Shown piece after piece: positions 9,350 to 17,378 of a stretch of 62,896 nt of DNA (positions within the stretch are counted from its first letter, which is position 1; every line of letters starts with the position of its first letter). The notes beneath the pieces are model-generated. The model was not told the origin of the DNA, searched no databases, and saw nothing but the letters and a program-made list of their open reading frames with translations. The position numbers and the translations under genes were made by a program. The stretch comes from an uncultured Sulfitobacter sp. (GTDB lineage Bacteria; Pseudomonadota; Alphaproteobacteria; Rhodobacterales; Rhodobacteraceae), in contig CALKXT010000027.1 of assembly GCA_938003685.1 (NCBI GenBank), forward strand, positions 1 to 62,896. The letters run 5' to 3'.

Positions 9350-10297
9350 CTAGTCTTGATCTGCGTTCGCTTGTTCACCAGTGCCTTGCAATTGGCTTAG
9401 CTTCGCTGCGAAACGTCGTGCGCGCATGCGTCCGGTGACGTTCTTGCACAGTGCGATGGCGAGGTTTTCGCGACCGTCTGCTTCAAGGCCAGCCAGCAGG
9501 TTACGCAGATATGGGCGATAGGTGCGGCGGGCGCGAAATATCTCGGCAAATACCTTATCAGTGAGTTTTCCCTTTGCAGCGGCAACGAGCAAGGGGGCAA
9601 GTTGACCCATCTCAAGCAGGTCAGTTTGCAAGGCATCGCCCATAAACCGCATGCGCAACTTCTTTACATTAGAGCGGGTAAATAAGGCGGCGTGCATCGC
9701 GTCTAATTGTTCGCGCGGGTCATATAAAACAAAGGCCTCATCGGCAGCGTCCAACATATCGGGGGCATAGCCGTAGCGGGATGTGAAATCACCGCGCCGT
9801 AAATCGGTAAAGCGGTCATCCCATTCGGTGATACGTGCATCAAGAGTGGCTTGAGGTTGGATCACCACGACATTCGCAGCAGGTGATGCCACAGAATACG
9901 CCGCAGCCGCATAGCCACACGGACCTGCACCATAGAAAATGACCTTGTCGAATTCGTCAAAGAAACCATCATCAATCAGACGGTCAAAATACCCATAGAC
10001 CGCTTTGTCGCGAAACCACGTGTCGCCGTCACTCGCAATACACAGATGTGACCAACCGTGATCGCGCAGCATTTCCCAGCCAAAAGGCTGTGCCAAATCG
10101 GATAGGGCGTGCATGCCTTGGATGGTCTCAAATGTGACAAGTAATGTTGTACCTTCTTCGATAAAGGCGGCAAAATGGCGTTTTCCTAACCGTTGGAAGT
10201 AACCATCTTCTTCGGCAATCGTTGACACAGCCTGAAGCCATTCCTGCTTGGGCAGGTCCACCAGCGATGTGCTTAGTGTGGGCGTCTGATCTGTCAT
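9350..10297 (-). CDS. Alpha/beta-hydrolase-like protein with altered nucleophile elbow
   Basis: 315 residues. Roseobacter homologues are, as I recall, often annotated 'phosphoadenosine phosphosulfate reductase', but no PAPS-reductase cysteine motif is present. Residues around 127-137 read [11 protein letters not shown], which aligns with FYGSSMGGYAA of alpha/beta hydrolases. The nucleophile serine position is then a glycine, so the protein may be catalytically inactive or use another residue. The preceding [19 protein letters not shown] helix-loop also fits the fold. It lies just after the glycosyltransferase cluster on the same strand, with a 107-base gap, and may take part in glycan handling. 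The function is unknown. Confidence 0.6.
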   Translation of the reverse strand: MTDQTPTLSTSLVDLPKQEWLQAVSTIAEEDGYFQRLGKRHFAAFIEEGTTLLVTFETIQGMHALSDLAQPFGWEMLRDHGWSHLCIASDGDTWFRDKAVYGYFDRLIDDGFFDEFDKVIFYGAGPCGYAAAAYSVASPAANVVVIQPQATLDARITEWDDRFTDLRRGDFTSRYGYAPDMLDAADEAFVLYDPREQLDAMHAALFTRSNVKKLRMRFMGDALQTDLLEMGQLAPLLVAAAKGKLTDKVFAEIFRARRTYRPYLRNLLAGLEADGRENLAIALCKNVTGRMRARRFAAKLSQLQGTGEQANADQD

Positions 10298-10404
10298 TGC
10301 CGCGTCCTCAACTGTCGATTTTGACGCATTTCACGCGCCGTTTCGATAGGAATTAATCCAGCAATGCGGCAAAAATGGGGAAAATACGTGAGAAATTGAT
10401 GCGG

Positions 10405-11451
10405 TTAGGATTTTGCGTTTCGCGCAAGATTGGCGTGGTGCATCAGGAAACGCGCGGCTTTTTGATCCAGCGGTTGCGTGGGGGGGGTCATCATCAGGCG
10501 GCCAAACAGGGCGCGAAACGGCTCTTGTTGGAGCAGCGCATCAAATCGTGCCTTGCGCCATGCGACGGCTGCGTCGTGCAGTGTCGTAAGGTGTTTGTCT
10601 GCTTTTAGTTCTGCAAGGGCTGCGGCGCGTGCAGGTGCGATGGATTGGATGCTGGTGTCTTCATCGGTATTAAAATTACGTTCCACCCAATAATCGATGC
10701 CGAGCATGTGGTCAGAGTGAACCGCGCGCCCTCGGTCAGCCTTGAGGACATAGGATTCCAACGCTCCCAAGGGGTAATGGTTGAGTTGCACCAACCCATA
10801 GTTATCACGGCCAAAATTGGAAAAGATACGTTTGGTTTTGAACAGGTCGGGCAGGGCGCGGCCATGTCCGTCAAACCATTTTGCTTGCTCAACGCGAGAT
10901 TTATCAGGGTCGCGGGGCCGATGCACGCCGGGTTTCTTATAAGTGCCGTCATTGCGATAGAGTGTTTTGAACATCGACGCGCGCCAAGGCCAATGCAGGA
11001 TTGTGGGGGCGCAGCGGGTAAAGGTGTCGGTCACAGGCGTGTCTTGGTATCGCAATTGACCGGACGCGCCGAACAGCCGCCATGTGAGGGTGATTGCGGT
11101 GGCATCGGGAAGGGCGTTGTGCAGAGCAGTGAGGGTATGATCTCCGGTATGGATGTTAACAAATTCGTCGACATCCAGCGGCAAAATCCAATCCGCCTGT
11201 TTGACTTGCTTCATCTTTGCGGCGGCTTTTAGCGCGGTGAATTGAATGCCGCCTTTGTCAAAGGGACCTTCGTTTCGGACATGGGTAATCAGCCCCATTT
11301 CATCCAATCGGTCCAGCATCACATCCGTGCCATCATCGCAATCGTTTGAAAACACGACAAATTCATCAAAGCCCACCGCGCGGTGGTGGGCCAGCCATTC
11401 CAACAAGAATGCGCCCTCGTTGCGGACACACAGGAGGGCGAGATGAGTCAA
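10405..11451 (-). CDS. Glycosyltransferase family 2 / GT92-like protein
   Basis: About 348 residues. The opening LALLCVRNEGAFLLEWLAHH and the metal-binding LPLDVDEFVNIHTGDHT (a DxD-type motif) are typical of this bacterial glycosyltransferase group. NHYPLGALESYVLKADRGR is a conserved downstream block. No ATG is available. TTG at 11451 is chosen because it aligns with the paralogue at 15162-16196 and leaves a 4-base gap to the preceding stop. Another TTG at 11481 would overlap that gene. The sugar donor and acceptor are unknown. It is the last gene of the glycan cluster. Confidence 0.8.
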   Translation of the reverse strand: MTHLALLCVRNEGAFLLEWLAHHRAVGFDEFVVFSNDCDDGTDVMLDRLDEMGLITHVRNEGPFDKGGIQFTALKAAAKMKQVKQADWILPLDVDEFVNIHTGDHTLTALHNALPDATAITLTWRLFGASGQLRYQDTPVTDTFTRCAPTILHWPWRASMFKTLYRNDGTYKKPGVHRPRDPDKSRVEQAKWFDGHGRALPDLFKTKRIFSNFGRDNYGLVQLNHYPLGALESYVLKADRGRAVHSDHMLGIDYWVERNFNTDEDTSIQSIAPARAAALAELKADKHLTTLHDAAVAWRKARFDALLQQEPFRALFGRLMMTPPTQPLDQKAARFLMHHANLARNAKS

Positions 11452-11455
11452 CGGG

Positions 11456-12166
11456 TCACCAATCCGTGCGGAAACACACAACCTTGTTGGTCGAACCGCG
11501 GTGATAGTAGGCGAGCCCTGCGTCCATGAACGCCTTGAACACTTTGTTCACGCCTTCCGGGCCAATCCATTGCGGATGCAATTCGATGATCGCGGCACGC
11601 AGACCTGTTAGATCAAGTGAGGGGATCAGGTCAACTTCGGCACCTTCAATGTCACAGATCAACACATTGGCACCAAGTTCTTTGAAGGTGGTTTTGGCGT
11701 TCAGCACATCCACTTTTGTGGCGGGCGGGTCAATTTCACCCTCAAGTACGGCCATGGAAGACCCCAACAGATTGTCACGCACATAGAAATCAACACTGCC
11801 TTTGCGTGGGCCAAGGATCGCGTTGGTGACATGGGCATTGGTCAGCCCGTTGGCCGCATGAACCTGTTGAATATAAGGGATCAAATGGGGATTTGCCTCG
11901 AACGAATGAACTGATTTGATCTTGCGTTTTGAGGCGACCAGAGTGGACATATAGCCAATGCCAGCCCCCAGTTCGACCACAACGTCGCCCTCTTTGACGA
12001 CACGCAAGGCCGCCTCGGATTCCTTTTTCTCATATTCGTTTTTGCGCAAAAGCGAACGCACACGACCCTTGATGATATCCGCGTGGTGAGGAAATTTCAT
12101 TCCGCGCGAGGTGATAAAGGCGGGTTTGGGCTTGGCTGCGTCTTCGGTCATTACATTTCCATCCAT
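11456..12166 (-). CDS. FkbM family methyltransferase
   Basis: 236 residues. The SAM-binding motif VVVELGAGIGYMSTLVAS lies at about 63-80, followed by the family pattern of an acidic strand end (HSFEANPHL) and LICDIEGAEVDLI, the hallmark FkbM motif. FkbM enzymes O-methylate sugars or other metabolites. In this cluster a glycan hydroxyl is the natural guess. ATG 12166 follows GGAG at good spacing; a second ATG five codons on is possible. It lies 2 bases after the 785-residue glycosyltransferase gene. Confidence 0.85.
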   Translation of the reverse strand: MDGNVMTEDAAKPKPAFITSRGMKFPHHADIIKGRVRSLLRKNEYEKKESEAALRVVKEGDVVVELGAGIGYMSTLVASKRKIKSVHSFEANPHLIPYIQQVHAANGLTNAHVTNAILGPRKGSVDFYVRDNLLGSSMAVLEGEIDPPATKVDVLNAKTTFKELGANVLICDIEGAEVDLIPSLDLTGLRAAIIELHPQWIGPEGVNKVFKAFMDAGLAYYHRGSTNKVVCFRTDW

Positions 12167-12168
12167 CG

Positions 12169-14526
12169 TTAACTCTCCATATCCAGTGACAGCGCATAGG
12201 CCACGCGTTCGGTTTCGTCTAATTTTACGTCAAGCGCCTGTTTATAGAGGTCGCTGAATTCGGGCATGCCGTGTAGTTCAAGCGCTTTGGTCCGGTGCCA
12301 TTCGAGGCCTTGTTGATGAAACCCGGCCAGTTTCTCATCCGCCATCAACCGATCATATTCGGCACGCACACGCGGGATGTTGCGTTTGATGGTGATATCG
12401 CGGAAATCGCACCAATCCATGCGGATCCAATAGTTAATCCCGATGGAACGATCGACATGCAGGGCGCGACCGCGTTGACGTTTGATCAGGAATGATTCAG
12501 CAGATCGCAGCGCATAGTGATTGAGTTGCAAAAGATCGTAACCGACGTTCTTCTTGGACGATCGCCAGCCATTATGGGCGGCATCGCGGGTCATATCTTG
12601 CCCCGACCCATTCACCCATTTCACTTTTTTCTCAAAGGCTTCGTCAAGTTTGTTCGGACGATGGCACGAGATTTTTTCATATGCGCCAATGTTGCGGAAC
12701 ATGGTTTTGAACCCCCAAACCGTATGTGGTTTTGGGCAGTATTTGGGCGCGCAGGTGTCAAATTGTTCGATCACAAAGTCATCGTTCAGGCGCGTTACGC
12801 CGTTATGACCAAACAACCGCCATGTCATTGCAATATTGGTGGCATCAGGGACGGCGGCAAACAGATCATCCAACGTGCCGTTACCCGTGCGTACGTTCAT
12901 AAACTCATCCACGTCGATGTGGATGATCCAATCGGCGTTTTGGATCACAGGTTCCTTGAGCGCGCGGTTCAGGGCGAATTGTTGGGGCGAATTGCCTTTC
13001 CAATCGTCGTTGTTGCGGTGTTGCAGGATGCCCATATCTTGCAAACGGCCCAAAACCTCGTCGGTGCCATCGGTGCAGCCGTTGGTGTAGATCAGGAAGT
13101 TATCGACCCCCATCGCGCGATGATAGGCAATCCATTCAATGATATAGGGCGCTTCGTTTTTCATGCAGCCAACAATCACGTTGCCGGATGATCCTGGTTT
13201 CAGTTTGCGCGCGGGCATCGGGGAATAGGCCGCGCCCAGTTCCTCTTCGTTCACCGCACCCAGATTGTTGTGCGGTTTAAACTGTGTTGATAGCACCATC
13301 TGGTGATTAACCTTAACGCGGTTCAACAACCGAGCATTGGCTTCTTTTTCTTCTTCCGTTTCGGCACCGTCCATCAGCAGTTCGTCAAACTTTGCAGATG
13401 CCATTTTAACTGACGCAGCTTCAGCACGCTTTTCTGCGATAGGGGTGGAATCCGCGCGAATACGGTGGCCAAACGCGGCCAGATATTGTGTGGCGCGGAA
13501 CCCCAACTTGGGATCAGCCTCTTCCCACGGCTCTTTGGGGGCATCAGGTTTTAGGGCGGATTTCAAATCTGGAAATGTCTTGATCAGCGCGGCATTATCT
13601 TTCTTAAAGTGATCTGACACCACCGACAGGCTACCGGGTTCAATCGGAGTATCGCCAATGCGAAAGCCGCCGTACATTTGTTGCCACAGATCACGCGGAC
13701 ACAGGATATCACGTGCCTGCATGTATTTGATCAACACATCGTTAAATTGACGCATCCGCGTAAGCCACGCGGCAGGGCGGGGCAGGTGAATGGTATCAGG
13801 ATCAACCTTACCCAGGCTGGATTTCATGCCAAGCACATGGGACAGCTCATCCATCCCATTTTCTGACGATAAATTTGGCATATCGAGCGGGCGTAGGTTT
13901 ACGTTGCCCTTACCAAAGGCATTCTGCCAGAGACCGAGCATACGTTTATAATCCAACCAGAACGGCGGATGTTGGATATCGTTAAAGAGCCCAAAGAACG
14001 GTTCATTCTGACCACGTTGGGCCAATGCGCCGTGCCACCAGTCTTTTTCACCCGCCAATTCGATTTCACGGGTCAATGAATGACGCCGCCCCTCTATCAC
14101 GGCATAGGTGTAATGCTGTACCAATTGACGCGCTTGTTCGTCGATATGCGCGACGATCTGTATGTCGTCGAAATGCGGGTCAAGCAGCGCCTTGAGGCGG
14201 GCCAGTTCCGCAGGTTGGCTAAGCAGATTACCCAGTTGCGATGCCGCAACCACATAATGATCGGCTTTGACCTCTTCCAATTCCTTGGGGATCAGTGCTT
14301 CAAATTCGCTGGTCAGTGTGCGCTGCACCAGCGGGCTGTCCATGCCACGTTTGAAGCGCAAAACGCCAATCTCATCCGGTTCCGCACAAGCGGCATACAG
14401 ACGCACGTGGTTCCAGTCCGGGGCGTGGATACCCTGCTTTAACAGCGGCGCTGCCTTTTGCTTGAGCAAGCCGCGAAACCGTGCAGCGGCGTTTTCTGTC
14501 GGGCCAATAAGAAGGGTCAGCCGCAT
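12169..14526 (-). CDS. Two-domain glycosyltransferase with N-terminal sulfotransferase-like region
   Basis: 785 residues. The C-terminal part (about 450-740) is a GT2/GT92-like glycosyltransferase: IVGCMKNEAPYIIEWIAYHR, then ADWIIHIDVDEFMNVRTGNG with the DxD motif, then LQLNHYALRSAESFLIKRQR. The N-terminal ~300 residues begin MRLTLLIGPTENAAARF and contain DDIQIVAHIDEQARQLVQHY, which resemble the first strand/loop and 3'-phosphate region of sulfotransferase-fold proteins, but the Lys-Thr-Gly PAPS loop is missing. A charged linker joins them (about 370-430). ATG 14526 directly follows the stop of the true sulfotransferase gene. It is over twice as long as its two paralogues in the cluster. Confidence 0.8.
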   Translation of the reverse strand: MRLTLLIGPTENAAARFRGLLKQKAAPLLKQGIHAPDWNHVRLYAACAEPDEIGVLRFKRGMDSPLVQRTLTSEFEALIPKELEEVKADHYVVAASQLGNLLSQPAELARLKALLDPHFDDIQIVAHIDEQARQLVQHYTYAVIEGRRHSLTREIELAGEKDWWHGALAQRGQNEPFFGLFNDIQHPPFWLDYKRMLGLWQNAFGKGNVNLRPLDMPNLSSENGMDELSHVLGMKSSLGKVDPDTIHLPRPAAWLTRMRQFNDVLIKYMQARDILCPRDLWQQMYGGFRIGDTPIEPGSLSVVSDHFKKDNAALIKTFPDLKSALKPDAPKEPWEEADPKLGFRATQYLAAFGHRIRADSTPIAEKRAEAASVKMASAKFDELLMDGAETEEEKEANARLLNRVKVNHQMVLSTQFKPHNNLGAVNEEELGAAYSPMPARKLKPGSSGNVIVGCMKNEAPYIIEWIAYHRAMGVDNFLIYTNGCTDGTDEVLGRLQDMGILQHRNNDDWKGNSPQQFALNRALKEPVIQNADWIIHIDVDEFMNVRTGNGTLDDLFAAVPDATNIAMTWRLFGHNGVTRLNDDFVIEQFDTCAPKYCPKPHTVWGFKTMFRNIGAYEKISCHRPNKLDEAFEKKVKWVNGSGQDMTRDAAHNGWRSSKKNVGYDLLQLNHYALRSAESFLIKRQRGRALHVDRSIGINYWIRMDWCDFRDITIKRNIPRVRAEYDRLMADEKLAGFHQQGLEWHRTKALELHGMPEFSDLYKQALDVKLDETERVAYALSLDMES

Positions 14527-15165
14527 CTATTCCACCTTTTCCGCATCTGCGGGCGTGCCAACATTGCTTTGGCCCCACCATGGCAGATCAATTCCCAGAT
14601 AGCTGGCAATTTTGCCCTGCGCATCTGCGTCTTCAATGTTGTATTCCAGAAAATTATCGCAGCCCTGAAACACCCGGCGGCAAAACTTGAAGTGCCCGTC
14701 GAGCCAACGCGCAAGTTCATGTTCTTCTGATCCAAACCCACGCGGCAGGCCGGGGATATCGGCCATCGGCAGGCGGCGTTTACCCAGATTGTTCCAACGC
14801 ATCATGCTGTTGGCGGTCTTGGCGGGGTCGCGGTAGGTCATCAGAAATTTGACGTTTGGATGATGTTCTTGGATTGCGGACAGTAACCCAAAGTCAGTCT
14901 GCGGCCACAGCGAACGATCATGGCGCACCGCGCTCATTTCGTTGATCATATCGAATTCATCAAGGCGCGCCAACGGATCACCGCTGTTGAAATAATCACC
15001 ATAGATGATCTTGCCGACGTGTTCGCCAGTGATGTCGCTATTCACGGATTGTCCACGCCTGATCTTCCAATCCGCCACAGTCAGTCCCGCCTGTCGCAGC
15101 GCGTCTGTTAGGGTGGTTGTGCCGGTTTTGGGCAGGCCAAGGTTCACGATGCGCAAACGGCTCAT
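14527..15165 (-). CDS. Sulfotransferase family protein
   Basis: 212 residues. LGLPKTGTTTLTDAL (9-23) is the 5'-phosphosulfate loop that binds PAPS, and MTYRDPAKTANSMM (about 109-122) is the 3'-phosphate motif with its Arg and Ser. These show sulfate transfer from PAPS, most likely onto a glycan or small molecule made by the neighbouring glycosyltransferases. The ATG overlaps the stop of the upstream glycosyltransferase (ATGA) and its stop abuts the next ATG. The acceptor is unknown. Confidence 0.85.
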   Translation of the reverse strand: MSRLRIVNLGLPKTGTTTLTDALRQAGLTVADWKIRRGQSVNSDITGEHVGKIIYGDYFNSGDPLARLDEFDMINEMSAVRHDRSLWPQTDFGLLSAIQEHHPNVKFLMTYRDPAKTANSMMRWNNLGKRRLPMADIPGLPRGFGSEEHELARWLDGHFKFCRRVFQGCDNFLEYNIEDADAQGKIASYLGIDLPWWGQSNVGTPADAEKVE

Positions 15166-16196
15166 AACGCATCAATCTCTTTTATGATCGCGGCCTCGTT
15201 GGCAGCATAGGGGCTGGCATTGCGCAATTGGATTTGCATGTCGCGATAGCTTTCTTGCGCGAGCAATCCGTCACGCTTGGCCTTGTGCAGTGCAACTGCT
15301 TCTTCGTGAAGGTCGCCCACCCCCGGCAGTGCTTTCAAACGATCCATTTCAACCTTCAAAGCATCTAAATAGCGTAAGATACTATCGTCTAGATACGCCG
15401 CATCATTGCGCTCGCGCCAATAGGTGTCGTCAAAGGCCCGGTGTTCGCGGTTCACATCACCCCGGTCATTTTTCACCAAATAACTATCAAGTGAGCGCAA
15501 GGCATAGTGGTTCAACGTCGCAAACTGTCGCGCGCCCCGGGCGGGAAATGCCCTGATACGGCGCTTGTTGGCACAGCGGCGGAACGGGGCAGGGACCATG
15601 CGACCAGACCCATCTGCCCAGGCGGGTTTTTCTTTTTCATCATCATGAAACGGACGGTGCGCGCCATAATAATCCAGTGGGAAATCCCCACGCACAAGGC
15701 TTTTGACCTCAATCGCTGTGTCCGAACACCAAATATCCGGGTTATGACTGTGCAAAAACTGGCTAATCACTGGCTTGTCTTCGTAGGTCTCAATACCGCC
15801 GCTGGCGAAAAACTGAAAGGTGATCGAAATCGCCTTGGGGTTCTGGCAGGCGTCAATCAACGCCGGGATCGTATGATCACCCACATGGATGTTCAAAAAC
15901 TCATCCACATCCGCGACCCAAACCCAGTCTGCTTGTTTGATCAGCGGGTGACGCCGCGCGGCTTTCAGCGCCTGCATCTGGTAATTGCGGTTGGTCGCAG
16001 GATTTGGCAAATGCGCGACCAGCCCATGTTCTTCTAGTTTGTCCAACAACGTATCCGTCGCATCCGAACAATCGTTGGAGTAGAACAGAAAATCCGTCAC
16101 CCCAATGACGCGGTGAAAGGCGATCCATTCCAACAGGAACGGGCCTTCGTTTTTCACACAAGTGACTGCCGTGATGCGCATATTACTGGGCACCAT
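15162..16196 (-). CDS. Glycosyltransferase family 2 / GT92-like protein
   Basis: 344 residues. ITAVTCVKNEGPFLLEWIAF at the N-terminus and ADWVWVADVDEFLNIHVGDH (metal-binding DxD) show the same family as the genes ending at 10405 and 12169. LNHYALRSLDSYLVKNDRGD is the conserved C-terminal block. ATG 16196 is used; ATG 16181 (MRITAV) is equally possible and matches the paralogues. It is the first gene of the cluster, whose promoter should lie in the 213 bases shared with the divergent moxR gene. Confidence 0.85.
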   Translation of the reverse strand: MVPSNMRITAVTCVKNEGPFLLEWIAFHRVIGVTDFLFYSNDCSDATDTLLDKLEEHGLVAHLPNPATNRNYQMQALKAARRHPLIKQADWVWVADVDEFLNIHVGDHTIPALIDACQNPKAISITFQFFASGGIETYEDKPVISQFLHSHNPDIWCSDTAIEVKSLVRGDFPLDYYGAHRPFHDDEKEKPAWADGSGRMVPAPFRRCANKRRIRAFPARGARQFATLNHYALRSLDSYLVKNDRGDVNREHRAFDDTYWRERNDAAYLDDSILRYLDALKVEMDRLKALPGVGDLHEEAVALHKAKRDGLLAQESYRDMQIQLRNASPYAANEAAIIKEIDAL

Positions 16197-16409
16197 CCGT
16201 AAAAAGGATGTTGATATTCTGTCTCATGTCCGCCTCTGGGTCGGGGAAACATGCCCCCATGACCTCTATTATTTGATTAAGATTATGACAGGGCGGCAGA
16301 ATCACGTCAATCGTGCAGACATGCAGGGCTATAACCGTGACATATCGGCAAATCCTCGCCTTGACCTTCGGCTCTGCAAATGCACCTTTGCAGGGTGAGG
16401 GGACAAGTG

Positions 16410-17318
16410 ATGAGCGATATTTCCAGCATTGATGGTGTGCAAAAGATGTTAAGCGATCAAGGCTACATTTGTGGTCGCGCGCTTGGCACGGTGGTGTTTT
16501 TAAGTCTGAAATTGGGCCGCCCGTTGTTCCTTGAGGGTGAAGCTGGCGTTGGTAAGACCGAGATTGCCAAGGCGCTTGCCGCTGGTCTAAATCGCCGCCT
16601 GATACGCTTGCAATGCTATGAAGGGCTTGATGCATCGTCCGCCGTTTATGAATGGAATTTTCCAGCGCAGATGGTTGCGATCCGCACGGCAGAGGCGGCG
16701 GGTGGGGCGAACTCTGCCGACTTAAATACGCAACTTTTCAGTGATGATTTCTTGATTGAACGGCCCTTGCTGCAAGCCATGCGCCCAGATGAAAACGGCG
16801 CACCGATCCTGTTGATTGATGAGTTGGACCGCACAGATGCCCCGTTTGAAGCGTTTCTGCTCGAAGCCTTGAGTGAGTTTCAGGTCACGATCCCCGAACT
16901 TGGCACCATCAAAGCGCCTGAACCGCCTATCGTGATCCTCACGTCCAATCGCACGCGTGAAGTCCATGATGCGCTGAAACGGCGCTGCCTTTATCATTGG
17001 GTCGACTACCCCGATTTTGATCGCGAAATGGAAATTCTGACCGCGCGCGCACCGGAAGCCTCTGAAAACCTCAGCCGCGAGGTGGTGGCCTTTGTTCAAC
17101 ACCTGCGCACCGAAGACCTGTTCAAAAAACCGGGTGTGGCTGAAACGATTGATTGGGCGAAATGTCTACTGGCGCTGGATGTGATTACGCTTAGTCCCGA
17201 AGTCATTGCCGACACGCTGGGTGCGATCCTGAAATACCAAGACGATATCGCAAAATTACATGGATCAGAGGCCAAACGTATCCTCGATCAAGCCAAAGCC
17301 TCGCTGACGCCCACATGA
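16410..17318 (+). CDS. MoxR-type AAA+ ATPase (CoxD-like)
   Basis: 302 residues. Walker A is GEAGVGKTE (43-51), Walker B is ILLIDELDR (about 129-137), and TSNRTREVHDALKRRC carries sensor 1 and the arginine finger region. MoxR ATPases work with a VWA partner to remodel or insert metal cofactors into enzymes. In the Cox branch they help mature molybdenum hydroxylases. No such enzyme is in the window, so the target is open. ATG 16410 has a GAGGGGAC ribosome-binding sequence; an upstream in-frame start lacks one. The VWA gene follows after the intergenic repeat. Confidence 0.9.
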   Translation: MSDISSIDGVQKMLSDQGYICGRALGTVVFLSLKLGRPLFLEGEAGVGKTEIAKALAAGLNRRLIRLQCYEGLDASSAVYEWNFPAQMVAIRTAEAAGGANSADLNTQLFSDDFLIERPLLQAMRPDENGAPILLIDELDRTDAPFEAFLLEALSEFQVTIPELGTIKAPEPPIVILTSNRTREVHDALKRRCLYHWVDYPDFDREMEILTARAPEASENLSREVVAFVQHLRTEDLFKKPGVAETIDWAKCLLALDVITLSPEVIADTLGAILKYQDDIAKLHGSEAKRILDQAKASLTPT

Positions 17319-17320
17319 TA

Positions 17321-17372
17321 TTCTTTTTGGCCTTAAATATTCCCGGGGGTTTGGGGGCAGAGCCCCCATTCC
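17321..17372 (+). repeat. Intergenic repeat, copy 1, with hairpin
   Basis: Starts two bases after the moxR stop and ends 6 bases before the VWA gene ATG. Order: TTCTTTTTGGCC, TAAATATTCCCGGGG, then a 7-bp stem (TGGGGGC, loop AGA, GCCCCCA). It matches the minus-strand sequence at 57962-58017 over its whole length, with a compensatory change in the stem. The T-run lies before the hairpin, so it is not a normal intrinsic terminator. The VWA gene has no Shine-Dalgarno sequence of its own. Confidence 0.8.
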
Positions 17373-17378
17373 AACTTT

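Noticed and set aside
12517-13191. 224-codon plus-strand open frame
   Set aside because: Lies antisense within the two-domain glycosyltransferase, whose motifs are clear. Long antisense frames are common in this GC range.
17321-17372. Repeat as an ordinary rho-independent terminator
   Set aside because: The T-run precedes the hairpin instead of following it, in both copies.
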